NCBI GenBank assembly: GCA_018806915.1
Contig: JAGKQI010000100.1
Location: 124,001-188,000, forward strand
Length of the DNA: 64,000 nt
Direction: 5' to 3'
From: Phytophthora colocasiae
Taxonomy: Eukaryota; Oomycota; Peronosporomycetes; Peronosporales; Peronosporaceae
Shown piece after piece: positions 50,742 to 60,521 of this stretch. Within the stretch, counting starts at the first letter, position 1. Each line of letters starts with the position of its first letter. Below the pieces are notes generated by a model that did not search any database, had not been told where the DNA came from, and saw only the letters and a list, made by a program, of their open reading frames with translations. The translations under genes and the position numbers were made by a program.

Positions 50742-51420
50742 TCATCAAGAACAACAATACTCCACTGATCAACTATGCCCAAGGACCTCGCACCCGGAAA
50801 GAATCGCTCCATTGAGAGCAACGACCCAGACCACGCCACTCGCGTCTTCCGAAAGTGGACCTACATCCCGGAACTCGTCGTCTTCGATCTCGACTTTACG
50901 ATGTGGTTCCCAGCCATGGATGAACTGCACAACGACAAGATCATCAAGGACTCAGTCACGGGAGACGTCACGGACGCCATCGGATGGCAAGTGCATTTCT
51001 ACCCGGAGATCCACTCGGTCTTGAGCGTGTTGAAGACGGACCCTCAGTTCCGAAACACGAAGATCGGGGTGGCGTCACGTACGGAGGAGATTGACACGGC
51101 CAAGAAGGTGTTGAGTCTCATGGATGTGGAATTGCGTGGAGAAGACGGCGAGTTGGTTGCCAAAAAACCACTGGGAGACATCGCAGACTTCGTGACGGTG
51201 TTCCCAGGCAGTAAGACGACCCACTTCAAGCAGTTGAAGGACCAGAGTGGTGTACAGTTTGAGGAAATGCTGTTCAACGACGACGATATGGAGAACGTGC
51301 ATGACGTGGGGGCGTTGGGCGTGGTGTGTTCGCATTGTCCGGATGGGCTCACAGTTGCGTCGTGGCTGCAGGGAATGGAGGACTTCCAATTGCACAAGAA
51401 ACAACGGAATGCGTAAATGT
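50742..51420 (+). repeat. inverted repeat arm: HAD phosphatase copy c
   Basis: Partner of 48200-48888. At the 5' boundary the sequences part at CCTCATCAAGAACAAC against CCTCATCAAGGACAAC; at the 3' end they part a few bases after the stop codon. Confidence 0.9.
50775..51416 (+). CDS. HAD-superfamily phosphatase, MDP-1 type, copy c
   Basis: 213 residues, with the same protein as copy a apart from the C-terminus (KKQRNA). Motifs: DLDFTMWF, ASRTEE, KTTHFKQL, FNDDDMENVH. The frame is complete. Start ATG 50775. It is followed 174 bases later by the start of copy d in the same direction. Confidence 0.88.
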   Translation: MPKDLAPGKNRSIESNDPDHATRVFRKWTYIPELVVFDLDFTMWFPAMDELHNDKIIKDSVTGDVTDAIGWQVHFYPEIHSVLSVLKTDPQFRNTKIGVASRTEEIDTAKKVLSLMDVELRGEDGELVAKKPLGDIADFVTVFPGSKTTHFKQLKDQSGVQFEEMLFNDDDMENVHDVGALGVVCSHCPDGLTVASWLQGMEDFQLHKKQRNA

Positions 51421-51590
51421 ACTGTAGAGTGCATGTTCATATACGTAGATATATCCATAATACACACATGTACTTCATGATGCAGTTTGCTAAGAGTGAA
51501 CTTCCGATGGACACGTCGAAATGGCTACATCCCGGTGCGAACTTACTGCCATTCGTAACGGTTCTGGATAAGTTCGCACGACGTCTCGTC

Positions 51591-52259
51591 ATGCCTCGTG
51601 CTAAAGCCAAGGGTTCTGCGTCTGGATCTGCCTCTCGATTGCATTCAGTATCTCGTAAATGGGACCACATTCCTCGCCTCGTGGTGTTCGATCTCGACTT
51701 CACCTTGTGGTATCCGGAGATGTACGAGTTGTGGGGAGCTCCGTTCAAGAAGAACTCGAGTACGGGGGTCGTAACGGACTGCAAAGGCGAACAAGTGCAC
51801 TTCTTCGCAGCTGTGCACACTGTGCTGAGTATTTTAGAGACGGACCCACAGTTCCGAGACACGACGGAGGTGGCAGTAGCTTCTAGGACGACGGAGCCGA
51901 AATGGGCCAAGACCTGCATGCGTCTCATGGACGTGGACATTGGAGGTGCAGAGTGCAAGGAAGAGAACGAGGAAGAAGATTTAGAGGAGGTTCAAGAAGA
52001 CAAAGAGACGGAGAAAAAGTCTCTGCAGAGCATCGTCGACTATGAAGCCATTTATCCCCGAAACAAGCGCGTGCACTTCGAGCAGTTGAAGAAAGACAGC
52101 GGAATTCCGTATGAAGATATGTTATTCTTCGACAATGAGTACGGCAACGTCCACGATATTCAAAAACTCGGTGTCACGTGCGCTTACTGTCCGCAAGGAT
52201 TGACTGAAGGCTCATGGATCCAAGGCATGGAGGCCTTCCAAGCTGCCAAACGGAAGTAA
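51591..52259 (+). CDS. HAD-superfamily phosphatase, MDP-1 type, copy d (acidic insert)
   Basis: The start at 51591 (MPRAKAKGSASG) is chosen by likeness to copy b; in-frame ATGs at 51477-51480 and 51507 would add up to 38 residues. The 222-residue protein has VVFDLDFTLWY, AVASRTTE, KRVHFEQLKKD and a last motif FFDNEYGNVHD. In that motif Asn replaces the second Asp, which in HAD enzymes helps hold magnesium, so activity may be reduced. A Glu/Asp-rich insert (EENEEEDLEEVQEDKETEK) lies between motifs II and III and is absent from the other copies. Confidence 0.85.
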   Translation: MPRAKAKGSASGSASRLHSVSRKWDHIPRLVVFDLDFTLWYPEMYELWGAPFKKNSSTGVVTDCKGEQVHFFAAVHTVLSILETDPQFRDTTEVAVASRTTEPKWAKTCMRLMDVDIGGAECKEENEEEDLEEVQEDKETEKKSLQSIVDYEAIYPRNKRVHFEQLKKDSGIPYEDMLFFDNEYGNVHDIQKLGVTCAYCPQGLTEGSWIQGMEAFQAAKRK

Positions 52260-52343
52260 ACCGGTAGTACCGCATTAACCGGTATTTCACAGTTTATTGT
52301 GATTCCACCTAGATTAAAAAAAGTAGCATATCAATTGGCCACC

Positions 52344-54815
52344 ATGGCATCAGCTCGACACGTCTCACGTTGGCGCTTGTGTCGATCCCCCCAGGGCCCC
52401 AACAGCTCTGAAACTTCACCCAGCTCTTCTCAAACTACTTCAGAAGCTGCTGTAACAATTACATCGGCAACGCCTCCCGTGTCGCTTCGTTATCTCAATG
52501 AGTTCGTTGGCAAATTACATTGTGCACCTGCGTTGCTGCAGCACGGCTTATTCCCGGACGCGAAGGAGGTGACAGAGGTAATTTGTTGTTTTTTTTTCAG
52601 TTGTAGTATTATATTTTTCTATAACGCACCATAAAAATCTATTTAATTTTTTTTTTCTCTTCAGAGTATGGCTCTATTCAACGCAGTTCGACGATACATT
52701 GAGCCCAAGAGCAAAGATGAAGAAGCTACTACAGATGACAAACATGATGGAATTGTTGTCGTTGGAGACGGCAATACCCGTGAGTATTTGCAGTTCTAGA
52801 AAATATATTTGTTGTTGTTGTTGATATTGAGATTTCTTGATGTGAACAGCTCGTACCGCTGCGATGTTTGCCTTCCGATTGCGTGGATGGAAGTGTTATA
52901 GTGTCGATCCAGCCATGGAGAAAGGAACGAGTGAGGTAAGGAGCTGTACAGCCTAAAATCTACAGATCGTCAACTGATGATTTTCTAACGACTACAGCGA
53001 TCGAAAGGTTGGGAAGATGTAGCGAATCTGGTAGTGGTGCGCAATAAAATTGAGAACGTACGGATCGCCTTAAGACGGGCGATTGTGGTGCTAGTGCACG
53101 CTCACGTGACGTTAGATCAAGCGCTGAGTGCTGTGCAGGCAGATCAAGTCTGCGGTGTGGTGACGCTTCCTTGCTGCAACTGGTACGGCCAACAAGAATC
53201 ACTCTTTGGACGCGGCCCAGATCTTGTATATGACGATTTCAGTGTGCTTTCCGACCATCGTGAGGTAAAACAATGGTGTTTTACTTGTTTTATCAGGTAA
53301 AACTCTGACTTTTCACTTTCTGAGGTGTAGATTCGCTTGTGGGTGGGAGACAACTCTCGTCAAGGAAGTGGCAACGTGAATACTAGCCATGCGGATCTCT
53401 CGTTGACTTCCAGTGTGATGAAGGGCTGTGTCCGCAAGGAAATGATGATAACAAGTGACGAATCCGAAATTTGTACCAAGAACAGTGAAAACCTGACGGA
53501 GCACTTGCGGAAACATGACGGAGTACTCGACTTTATTGGAGATACTTTGGGAGAATTATCTCGAGATGCTTCCTCTATGAGTGAGGAGGAATACATGGCG
53601 GAAGAGCGGACAATCGGGAGCAATTTACCTTCAGCCGTTGCATCTCACTTAAGTACGGACACTCACGTACTTGCGCTGGGTTGGCACTCACGTCGCTTAG
53701 CTGTACGTCTACTGCTACGTGATAGATACGCGAACGTGTACACTATTTCCTTAGCTGAGAAGATGTCCTTCAGCGCTGATGGCAATGGAAAACGGGGAGT
53801 CAAGACTTTGAAGCTGCAACTCCACAAGTGTTCAGTCGACTTGGATGCTGAAGAAGAGAACGAAGATGAAGCTCTGAAGCTTGAGTCTTGTGGACTTTTC
53901 ACTCTCCAGTCCTCGTTTGTTATCCCTCGTACTGGGATTGAAGCGGAGGAGGAAGAAATTACAGTGTCATTCGAGAACGAAGGAGCGCACGATTCCCCTC
54001 TGGCTTGTGTGTTGGACGCTGGCTTTCTCTTTCGAGGTTTCCGTGGCCGTGCGAAGAAAGATCCGTCATTTTTTCGTCTTCTGTGTCAAACGCTGGACCA
54101 ATTTGTGTGCGTGGATGACAGCCAAACCACTGACCGTAGTGCGTCTTTGGTCTGCCTTACTCCACGTAAACAATGGCGTAAGAAGGAGTTCTTAACTCAT
54201 CCAGATCTGGGATACGACGTACAGTCTCTGATTGCTACCAGAAAGCAGCTTCCAGGGACTCCAGTGTACATTTACTGTTGTTTTAAACGGCAAACACTTT
54301 CTCCCGCCATCGACCAAGCCTCGAAACCTGAAGAAACCAACTCGATCGCTCGCGATTCTGCTCTCGAAACGTGGCTGGAGCTGGATAAGGAGCTCAACAC
54401 TCGACAGTCGGAGCTTCAAGACCAACTTCTAGTTATCGACAGTCCAGAAACACGAGTAAAGGCAGCACAGGACCAAGAGCAGGTGGTTGCTGAGGCGACA
54501 GACAAATCGAAGTCAAGGAAAGTTTACGTGCAAGTTACTGGCGAAATCACGCGTGTTCGTCGCTTCAGCAATGGCATGGCCTTCCTTTCGCTTGAGTTGG
54601 CTGGTTCCGGATATGACAGACCGCTGCAGGTTTTCTTACAGCGCGATACATTGGGATGGTCTCCAATGGGTTTCACGAAAGTGGTGAGCTTATTCCGAAA
54701 AGGAGACGAGCTGGTTGCAGTTGGATTTATGGCTCGTAATGCCCGTGGACACTCAATGCTGCAAGTGGAAGCACTGTCTTTAGCTCGTACTGGGGAATTT
54801 GAAGCCTACAACTAA
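52344..54815 (+). CDS. five-exon protein with Rossmann-like N-terminal part and C-terminal OB fold, function unknown
   Basis: ATG 52344 lies in ACCATGG. Exons are 52344-52577, 52665-52779, 52850-52935, 52998-53264 and 53331-54815; every junction is GT-AG and the frame is kept, giving 728 residues. The middle part reads GIVVVGDGNT, then RTAAMFAFRLRGWKCYSVDPAM and NLVVVRNKIENVRI, a nucleotide-binding alpha/beta pattern like a methyltransferase first motif. VCGVVTLPCCNWYGQ follows. The C-terminal end has VYVQVTGEITRVRRFSNGMAFLSLEL, typical of an OB fold that binds nucleic acid, and VVSLFRKGDELVAVGF. An RNA-related role is suggested by this pairing but not shown. No family name was recognised. 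Confidence 0.8.
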
Positions 54816-55011
54816 AGCACTTGGTTGGTAAAGAGAAGAACCGCCGTGGGTTATAATCATTTGAGCTCTACCGCATACATTCTGTCCTGGTTGACGCGCC
54901 AATTCCATAAGGATCGTGGATTCAATGGTATGCTTAGCCACTCGTTATTTACTTTACGGAGCTATTCGTGTCCAAATTGTTTTCGTTTCATTACTTAATT
55001 TTGCAGAATCG

Positions 55012-56026
55012 ATGGCACAAGTTCCCAAGAAACGTAAAAAAGCGACGTGTTTGCGACGTAAAGAAGAACATGACGCACTAACGGACCAAGTTCTAACGCT
55101 TCAAGCCCAACTGGAAGAGCTGCAAGTGCGTTTGGACGAGAAAAATGCAGAAAACTACAAAGCTGCAGACGCAGTCGCACTTAATGGTTTGTTGGACAAG
55201 ATGCTGCAGGAAAATTCGCTTCGTATGGCCACCACGCAGAGTTTACTTTCCGAGTGGATGCAGAATATTTCTAGTGCGTCCACATTCATTTAAAAACCGA
55301 ATGGGCAGAGCGACGCGATACTTTACTGAAATTGAAGGGTGAGCGTCTCGAATATGGTTTTCGTTACGTCTCAGCTCGTTGTCAACATCTCTCCCCCTTG
55401 AAACCTCACAAGTCGGAAGAGCATTTTGAAGACGCTAATGGAGACTTTTGCTGCGTTTTGACGGAGGTGATTCCGTTTCCAGGTATCTCGTCAATGCGTA
55501 AAGTATTCGACACGATAAAATACGGTGTTAATACGTTAGAAATCAGCATCTCCGAGGAATCCGGGGATATTACAGTGCGAGAAGACTATGACACAGTGGA
55601 CGACGACTCGTTCGTGTCTAATTACCGCCTAACGTCCACTAATGAAGGATCTACACAACAGAGCTGAACACCGTCGCTTTCGGTCAGTATGTGGTGAACA
55701 GTCAAAGCTTCGAAGGTCAGCCATACGCTGTGTTTGCATTCGACAGCGTCAACCAAGATGATGTACACCCGTATCGTCCTCTAGAATGCGTCAGGAAGGA
55801 TATTAATGGCACGATCGTAGCGATTCCTGTAACGCGTAAGAAGAAGAACGAAGAAAATTCTACGGAGGAAGAGGAGACGATGATTGTCATTCTACGCTCC
55901 TTCTTCTTTCGAACGCACCGACCACAAGCCAATGTGGCAGAGACTTCTATTCATACACTACGAAGCAGTGTTACACGCTGGAGAGAGATTTACGTCAAAG
56001 AGCTGCAACGAATGCTTTACTCGTAG
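55012..56026 (+). CDS. oomycete bZIP-like/M96-type coiled-coil protein (two frame breaks)
   Basis: Starts MAQVPKKRKKATCLRRKEEHDALTD with a basic stretch and heptad-like leucines, then WMQN. A one-base change at the TTTAAAAACC run near 55290 leads to TEWAERRDTLLKLKGERLEYGFRY, and a second near 55650 leads to TTELNTVAFGQYVVNSQSFEG and RSSVTRWREIYVKEL. The layout (basic coiled coil, then a globular START-like body) recalls the M96 mating-specific family of oomycetes, an assignment from memory. The intron-like stretch before the start (GTATGC...TTTGCAG, ending 55006) may lie in the 5' UTR. It converges on the SET-like gene with 29 bases between stops. Confidence 0.5.
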
Positions 56027-56055
56027 TTTAAACGCGAATGTGGCTGTGAAGTTAA

Positions 56056-57600
56056 TCAGTCTTGCAGACTCGGGCTTGAAGAAAAAACGAGCTGTTTCCA
56101 ATCTTCCAGCGCAATATCCATCGATTTCTTCAAAATCTGTTTTTCCATGACAAGAGTACGCTGTATGTGAATCTTTTGAATGCTTTCGAAGTCACCTTTC
56201 CCTTCCAGATCAGCGATAATACGCTCATCTTGCTCGATAGTCGTAGGATAATTCTCTAAAAGCGTCGTACAGGTGGAGATAATTGCTCGCGTGAAGACAA
56301 ATTCGTTACGGAGACTCAAAATGCGTCTCTCTTGGTCATTTTCCTCCTTGGGGGTCAGCAGTTCTTTGTAGCGTGACAACTCAGCACCAGATAGTAGCTT
56401 CATCTTCAGTGACGTTGCAATTGCCTCATCAATCTCCGTATTGCCATAAAAGAAGGCGTAGGTCGAGTTGACACTCTCATTCAGCTGCGTTTGAAGCAAA
56501 TAATTCTTCATCGGAGCTAACGGGTCACTCGGATCCAGAGTCACCGTCAGGTCCAATTTGTCAACGTTATGGATAGCTTCAGTCCGTGCAAACCCGTGGT
56601 TTAGCAGGAACTGAGCCGAAGACTTGTCTGGCATCGAGAGACGGACCTCTTGGCCCTTAGTGTACATCGATGAGGCGTATACAACCAGTCGTTCATTGCT
56701 GGAATCCACAGAAATTCGAGTAGGAGGGCACGAATCATTGCCTTGTTCATCAACATCCGTACAGATCCCGATCGTATCAAGAATAGGCGCCAACACTGCA
56801 TCCGTCTCATTTTCTCCAGTCTGGAAGGCAGACGCCCATACAACGCCAAGAGCCCAACGAAAGTTCTCAAGCGTAAAGTCTTCTTCCTTGAAAATCGGTG
56901 GATCCACTGCTTCTCGCGACGTCACAGGCTTTAAAAGTGCGTCGTAAAAAGCTTCCGCAGCTTGAGATCTTCCCAATGTGTATCGAAGTAGTTGAGATCC
57001 CTCCAAATCTTTCAATTGATCTTCAGAGTAGAACAACGTACTGTTGATCTCATCGACTGCAGGTAACGTCGATATAAACTCTGAGAAATTAGACAAAGGT
57101 CCAAGAGCTCGTTCCTCCAGTACATGAAGACTGAGAGTAATTACTGGTGGTAAATCCGGATTCACTTCCAATAACAACCCCACTCGACCTCTAGCTGCAG
57201 AAGTCACAGTCATCACTTGGCTCATTGGTAATGACAAGAGCTCATCACCTTCCGCCACGTCTTCAGTTACTACGTACGCGCTACCACGTCCGAAGTTGAA
57301 ACCTTCCGGTTTCAGTACAGTGGAAATGGGGCTTGTTGATTTCTTGGATCCTAATGGCCGGATGTTGATCCCCATTGGTTCACCATCAGAAAACTTAGAC
57401 CGACCTTCAAGAACGGGTCGATCCGAGCGTGACGCACCATACTCTCCCCATTGAGCTTTGGATTCCGGATCCAAGTCGAATTCCACCTCAACTTCCGGTC
57501 TGGTAGCTATAACTTCTGCACTTGCGTCGATGGATAAAGTTGCAACTTGATGAGCACCTCCAAGCAGCAAAAGCGTCGAAATCGTGCGTAAAATCTTCAT
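56056..57600 (-). CDS. SET-domain (LSMT/SETD3-like) protein with signal peptide
   Basis: 514 residues; ATG at 57600 (MKILRTISTLLLLGGAHQVATL, a signal peptide or anchor). SET features: GRGSAYVVTEDVAEGDELLSLP, a long helical insert, WALGVVWASAFQ, and MYTKGQEVRLSM...AQFLLNHGFARTE, followed by a helical region like the Rubisco-LSMT substrate-binding domain (TSLKMKLLSGAELSRYKELL). SETD3-like enzymes methylate histidine or lysine. Here the usual PLxDMxNH segment reads APILDTIGICTD and the ISYG motif reads LSMP, so the cofactor and catalytic sites are altered. Secretion plus altered motifs make a non-catalytic or unusual role possible. Single exon, no breaks. Confidence 0.8.
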   Translation of the reverse strand: MKILRTISTLLLLGGAHQVATLSIDASAEVIATRPEVEVEFDLDPESKAQWGEYGASRSDRPVLEGRSKFSDGEPMGINIRPLGSKKSTSPISTVLKPEGFNFGRGSAYVVTEDVAEGDELLSLPMSQVMTVTSAARGRVGLLLEVNPDLPPVITLSLHVLEERALGPLSNFSEFISTLPAVDEINSTLFYSEDQLKDLEGSQLLRYTLGRSQAAEAFYDALLKPVTSREAVDPPIFKEEDFTLENFRWALGVVWASAFQTGENETDAVLAPILDTIGICTDVDEQGNDSCPPTRISVDSSNERLVVYASSMYTKGQEVRLSMPDKSSAQFLLNHGFARTEAIHNVDKLDLTVTLDPSDPLAPMKNYLLQTQLNESVNSTYAFFYGNTEIDEAIATSLKMKLLSGAELSRYKELLTPKEENDQERRILSLRNEFVFTRAIISTCTTLLENYPTTIEQDERIIADLEGKGDFESIQKIHIQRTLVMEKQILKKSMDIALEDWKQLVFSSSPSLQD

Positions 57601-57793
57601 ATTCAAGGCACACTTGATGTCAGTAGAGTATCTTGGGGAATGAACGGATGCCTATTCCACAATGATAAGCATATCTTTCTAGATCTTGAAAAGTCGTGGA
57701 AAAGATACAACTTAGTGTGTCAAAACACTAACTGATGTAAAAACATAATTTTTGCAATCCCGTTTTTCGACTAATCCTTTTTGGGTTCGGGAC

Positions 57794-58744
57794 ATGTCCA
57801 CCGGGACGAAGCTTGAGCTCTTGCAGCGCCTGAGCACTGAAGGGAAGACGGTGGAACTTCAGGCAGCGATCACCCAGTGCTCGTGTAAAGAATTACGGGG
57901 ATTTATCGGGCAATTGGGGATCCCCGTGCGCAGCAAAGATTACGCAGTCTACAATAACAAAGCGGGATATGCCGACTTGCTATTCCAAATTTTGGGAAGC
58001 GAACCGAAGTTTTTAACCAAGACGCGGAAAACCAAAACCTGCAATTTCCGACTGGTTAATGTGATTTTCGGGGACTCTTTGGCGACGATCGTGGACCGGA
58101 TGAACGCCGAACCGCGCCAAACTGCACTGGACTCGGACCAAATTATACAGAACCACCCTTTTTGGGAAAGAGTGAGGGGTCAATTCCTCACCATTGCAGT
58201 AGTCGAGTACAGCAAAATTATGTTTCATGATAATAGTTTTGAAGGATACGACCTCAGCGCGGCGCCAGTGCTTCATTCAAGCGAGAAATTGTGGAAAATG
58301 TGGAGAGAATTGTGTGCTGCTTATACGAGCGCCACCGCGAGATTCGAGAAAAGTGGAGATCCGGATTCCAACTTTTTCACTTTTTGTCGAAATCGGGTGG
58401 ACGTCTATTATTTGCGCTGCTGGCTGAACGTCAAACCACATTTACTAGTGAGTGTTAATGGGAAGTTGCAGCCGAATCTTGGTTTGTCAAGTCCTTTGGT
58501 GAAGATCTCGGATGAGATTTCCGGAATTTCGAGAACAAGGACAGTGGAGAATTGTGAGGTGATGTCACGTCACATGGCAGAGCGGATGCAGTTGATGAAG
58601 GCAATTAGAGAGGCGTGCGAGACGTTGAAGACTGTCCGTGAGGCAAATTTGGGTGGAGAAGTGGAGGAAGCTGTTGCTGGTGAATTGGCAACGTATTCAA
58701 AACGGTTGAAATATCTTCAAGAAGAAGAGACTTCGAAGGTCTAA
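57794..58744 (+). CDS. conserved protein of unknown function with SAP-like N-terminus
   Basis: 316 residues starting MSTGTKLELLQRLSTEGKTVELQ. The first 60 residues (CSCKELRGFIGQLGIPVRSKDYAVYNNKAGYADLLFQIL) have the helix-extended-helix look of a SAP DNA-binding motif. The body is alpha-helical with conserved-looking Trp and Tyr (HPFWERVRGQFLTIAVVEYSKIMF, LWKMWRELCAAYTSATARF) and a coiled-coil end. I know such proteins only as uncharacterised oomycete families; no function is claimed. The DNA between this ATG and the SET gene ATG (57601-57793) may be a shared divergent promoter. Confidence 0.65.
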   Translation: MSTGTKLELLQRLSTEGKTVELQAAITQCSCKELRGFIGQLGIPVRSKDYAVYNNKAGYADLLFQILGSEPKFLTKTRKTKTCNFRLVNVIFGDSLATIVDRMNAEPRQTALDSDQIIQNHPFWERVRGQFLTIAVVEYSKIMFHDNSFEGYDLSAAPVLHSSEKLWKMWRELCAAYTSATARFEKSGDPDSNFFTFCRNRVDVYYLRCWLNVKPHLLVSVNGKLQPNLGLSSPLVKISDEISGISRTRTVENCEVMSRHMAERMQLMKAIREACETLKTVREANLGGEVEEAVAGELATYSKRLKYLQEEETSKV

Positions 58745-58748
58745 TTAT

Positions 58749-60211
58749 TTAGTATCCGGCTATTGAATCCACGTGAACTGGAAAGAAAAATCCACTCCTG
58801 AATTCTTGGAATCGGTTAGTGGAGTTTGTTTTTCTTCTAAACTTACCGCAGTGTGCCAGTGTCACCAGAAGCCAAAGCACTATTTTCGTCAGCACGGACG
58901 ACATTTGTTGTCTCCAGCACAAATGCCAGTTGGTATAGCACTCGAATACCACAATAATGTTTTGAAATCACAGCAAAAATGACAAAATACACGAATTCTA
59001 GAGCTGCGTAGATGAATATTCGCCCAACCATCGCCCAACCATCGCCCCAACATTTCCACGAGTGACGCCTTCCACCTTTATGTGGTATTCAGAGACCATT
59101 ACCGAAGTGAAAGTACCGTACAAAACTGGCACAAACCCTCCAAAAATTCTGTCAGGACAATGCACTCGGAAGCAAAAAGAACTTGGAAGAGCTTTTTCGA
59201 GAGCTTCAGAACTGGATTTCCCTGCGCTATCGGTAACACTTCGACGTGTAGAAGGCACAGCCATCGGTTGAGTAGCAACGACTTTCCGAGGCGATTGTTT
59301 GAACCAAATCATACGAGTGATGTCGCTCGGAACGGTTTTCCAACCAAACTGCCAAATTTTACGGAAGTGCTAAACGAAATTGATCTCGACGGCGGTTCCT
59401 TCTCAATGTCTTGCAGGAGGATCCTACTTTCATGAGATAGTTCGTGGTAATTGCAGAATCGAGCTTTGATTTGTGATCGAAATTTGCTTATGGAAGGCGT
59501 CTTTTGTGGCAATTTCAGAATCCCTGTTATCAGTTGATTCAGTACAATCAACTGCTTGGTGAAGCTGAATTAATACTTTGTGTACGCGTTGATGAAGCTC
59601 CTGCAACTCAATCGCAGTCTGAAACAAATCCACGGCTAAAACCACTGCAAGAGGAGAGGCTTTGCATGAAAGTTGCGAGGTAAAACGCCTCGAAAAAATC
59701 AACAGTAAAAACCACTTGTTCCGGGATCATATCCTCTTTATGATATGCCAAACGAACAAAATGACATGTCCACCACCAGCAATGAAGCAGTAAGCAAACG
59801 TTTGTCTAAAAGACAGCGATGGTGCTTGTAGCCATGGCTCCATTTTGTTCCCTACAGCTTGAACAATAGCAATTTCAACCAGAGTGACTCGTATCCAGAA
59901 ACCTAGCTTTCCACCCATCCGTTGGTTTTTGTAGTGGAATGCTTTCTTGGCATAGGTTCAAGAAGATGATAAGCAATAGTCAGAAATACTACGCGAGTTA
60001 ACGAAGTGGCCTTCGTATACTCTTCCAGCGCCAGCATTCGTTCGATCGAGTATTTACAACTACAGTGAATGAGCTGCATGTCGAACTAGGAATCGTAAAT
60101 TCTCTTCCAACAGAGAGCAAAAACCTTACATAATTCTTCCGCTGGAGTTGGAGAGGAAGATGGAGACGACGCATTAGGGGGTGAGCGTAGACCACCGCTA
60201 GATGAGGCCAT
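58749..60211 (-). other. possible multi-exon or decayed membrane-protein gene
   Basis: Minus-strand fragments read like parts of one membrane protein: MASSSGGLRSPPNASSPSSS with a following GTAAGG donor (ATG 60211), KLGFWIRVTLVEIAIVQAV and FAYCFIAGGGHVILFVWHII, MIPEQVVFTVDFFEAFYLATF, a helix ELQELHQRVHKVLIQLHQAV, and AALEFVYFVIFAVISKHYCGIRVLYQLAFVLE. They fall in different frames with plausible short gaps, but I could not build a full exon chain. It may be a real gene or a pseudogene; transcript data would decide. Confidence 0.35.
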
Positions 60212-60490
60212 TATCACAGTTTTTCGTTGTTTTCTGAAAAGGATATCCGGAATCTGTTTTACTACAACTTTATCCATAAAACGAATTCTCCACTTGATAT
60301 GTGCTGCCCAGTATTTGTGTTCTAGCGCTCTAGTATCGTATCATCGTCAATGATATTTAATGACAACCACGTTTTGTGAAAATAAAGAATTCAAGCCGGA
60401 TGTTCGAAATCTGCAACCCGAAATCCAAGGTGGAACTCGCTTCTATCGAGCGTTCGATATGTTTGACTCGGTCCTATAACTAAACAACCA

Positions 60491-60506
60491 TCACTTCTCA
60501 TTTTCC
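60491..60506 (+). promoter_or_regulatory. candidate Inr/FPR of FYVE gene 1
   Basis: TCACTTCTCATTTTCC, 31 bases upstream of ATG 60522, is a good match to the oomycete initiator with flanking promoter element (TCAYTYY followed by CAWTTTY). Confidence 0.55.
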
Positions 60507-60521
60507 TCTGTAGAACCGACA

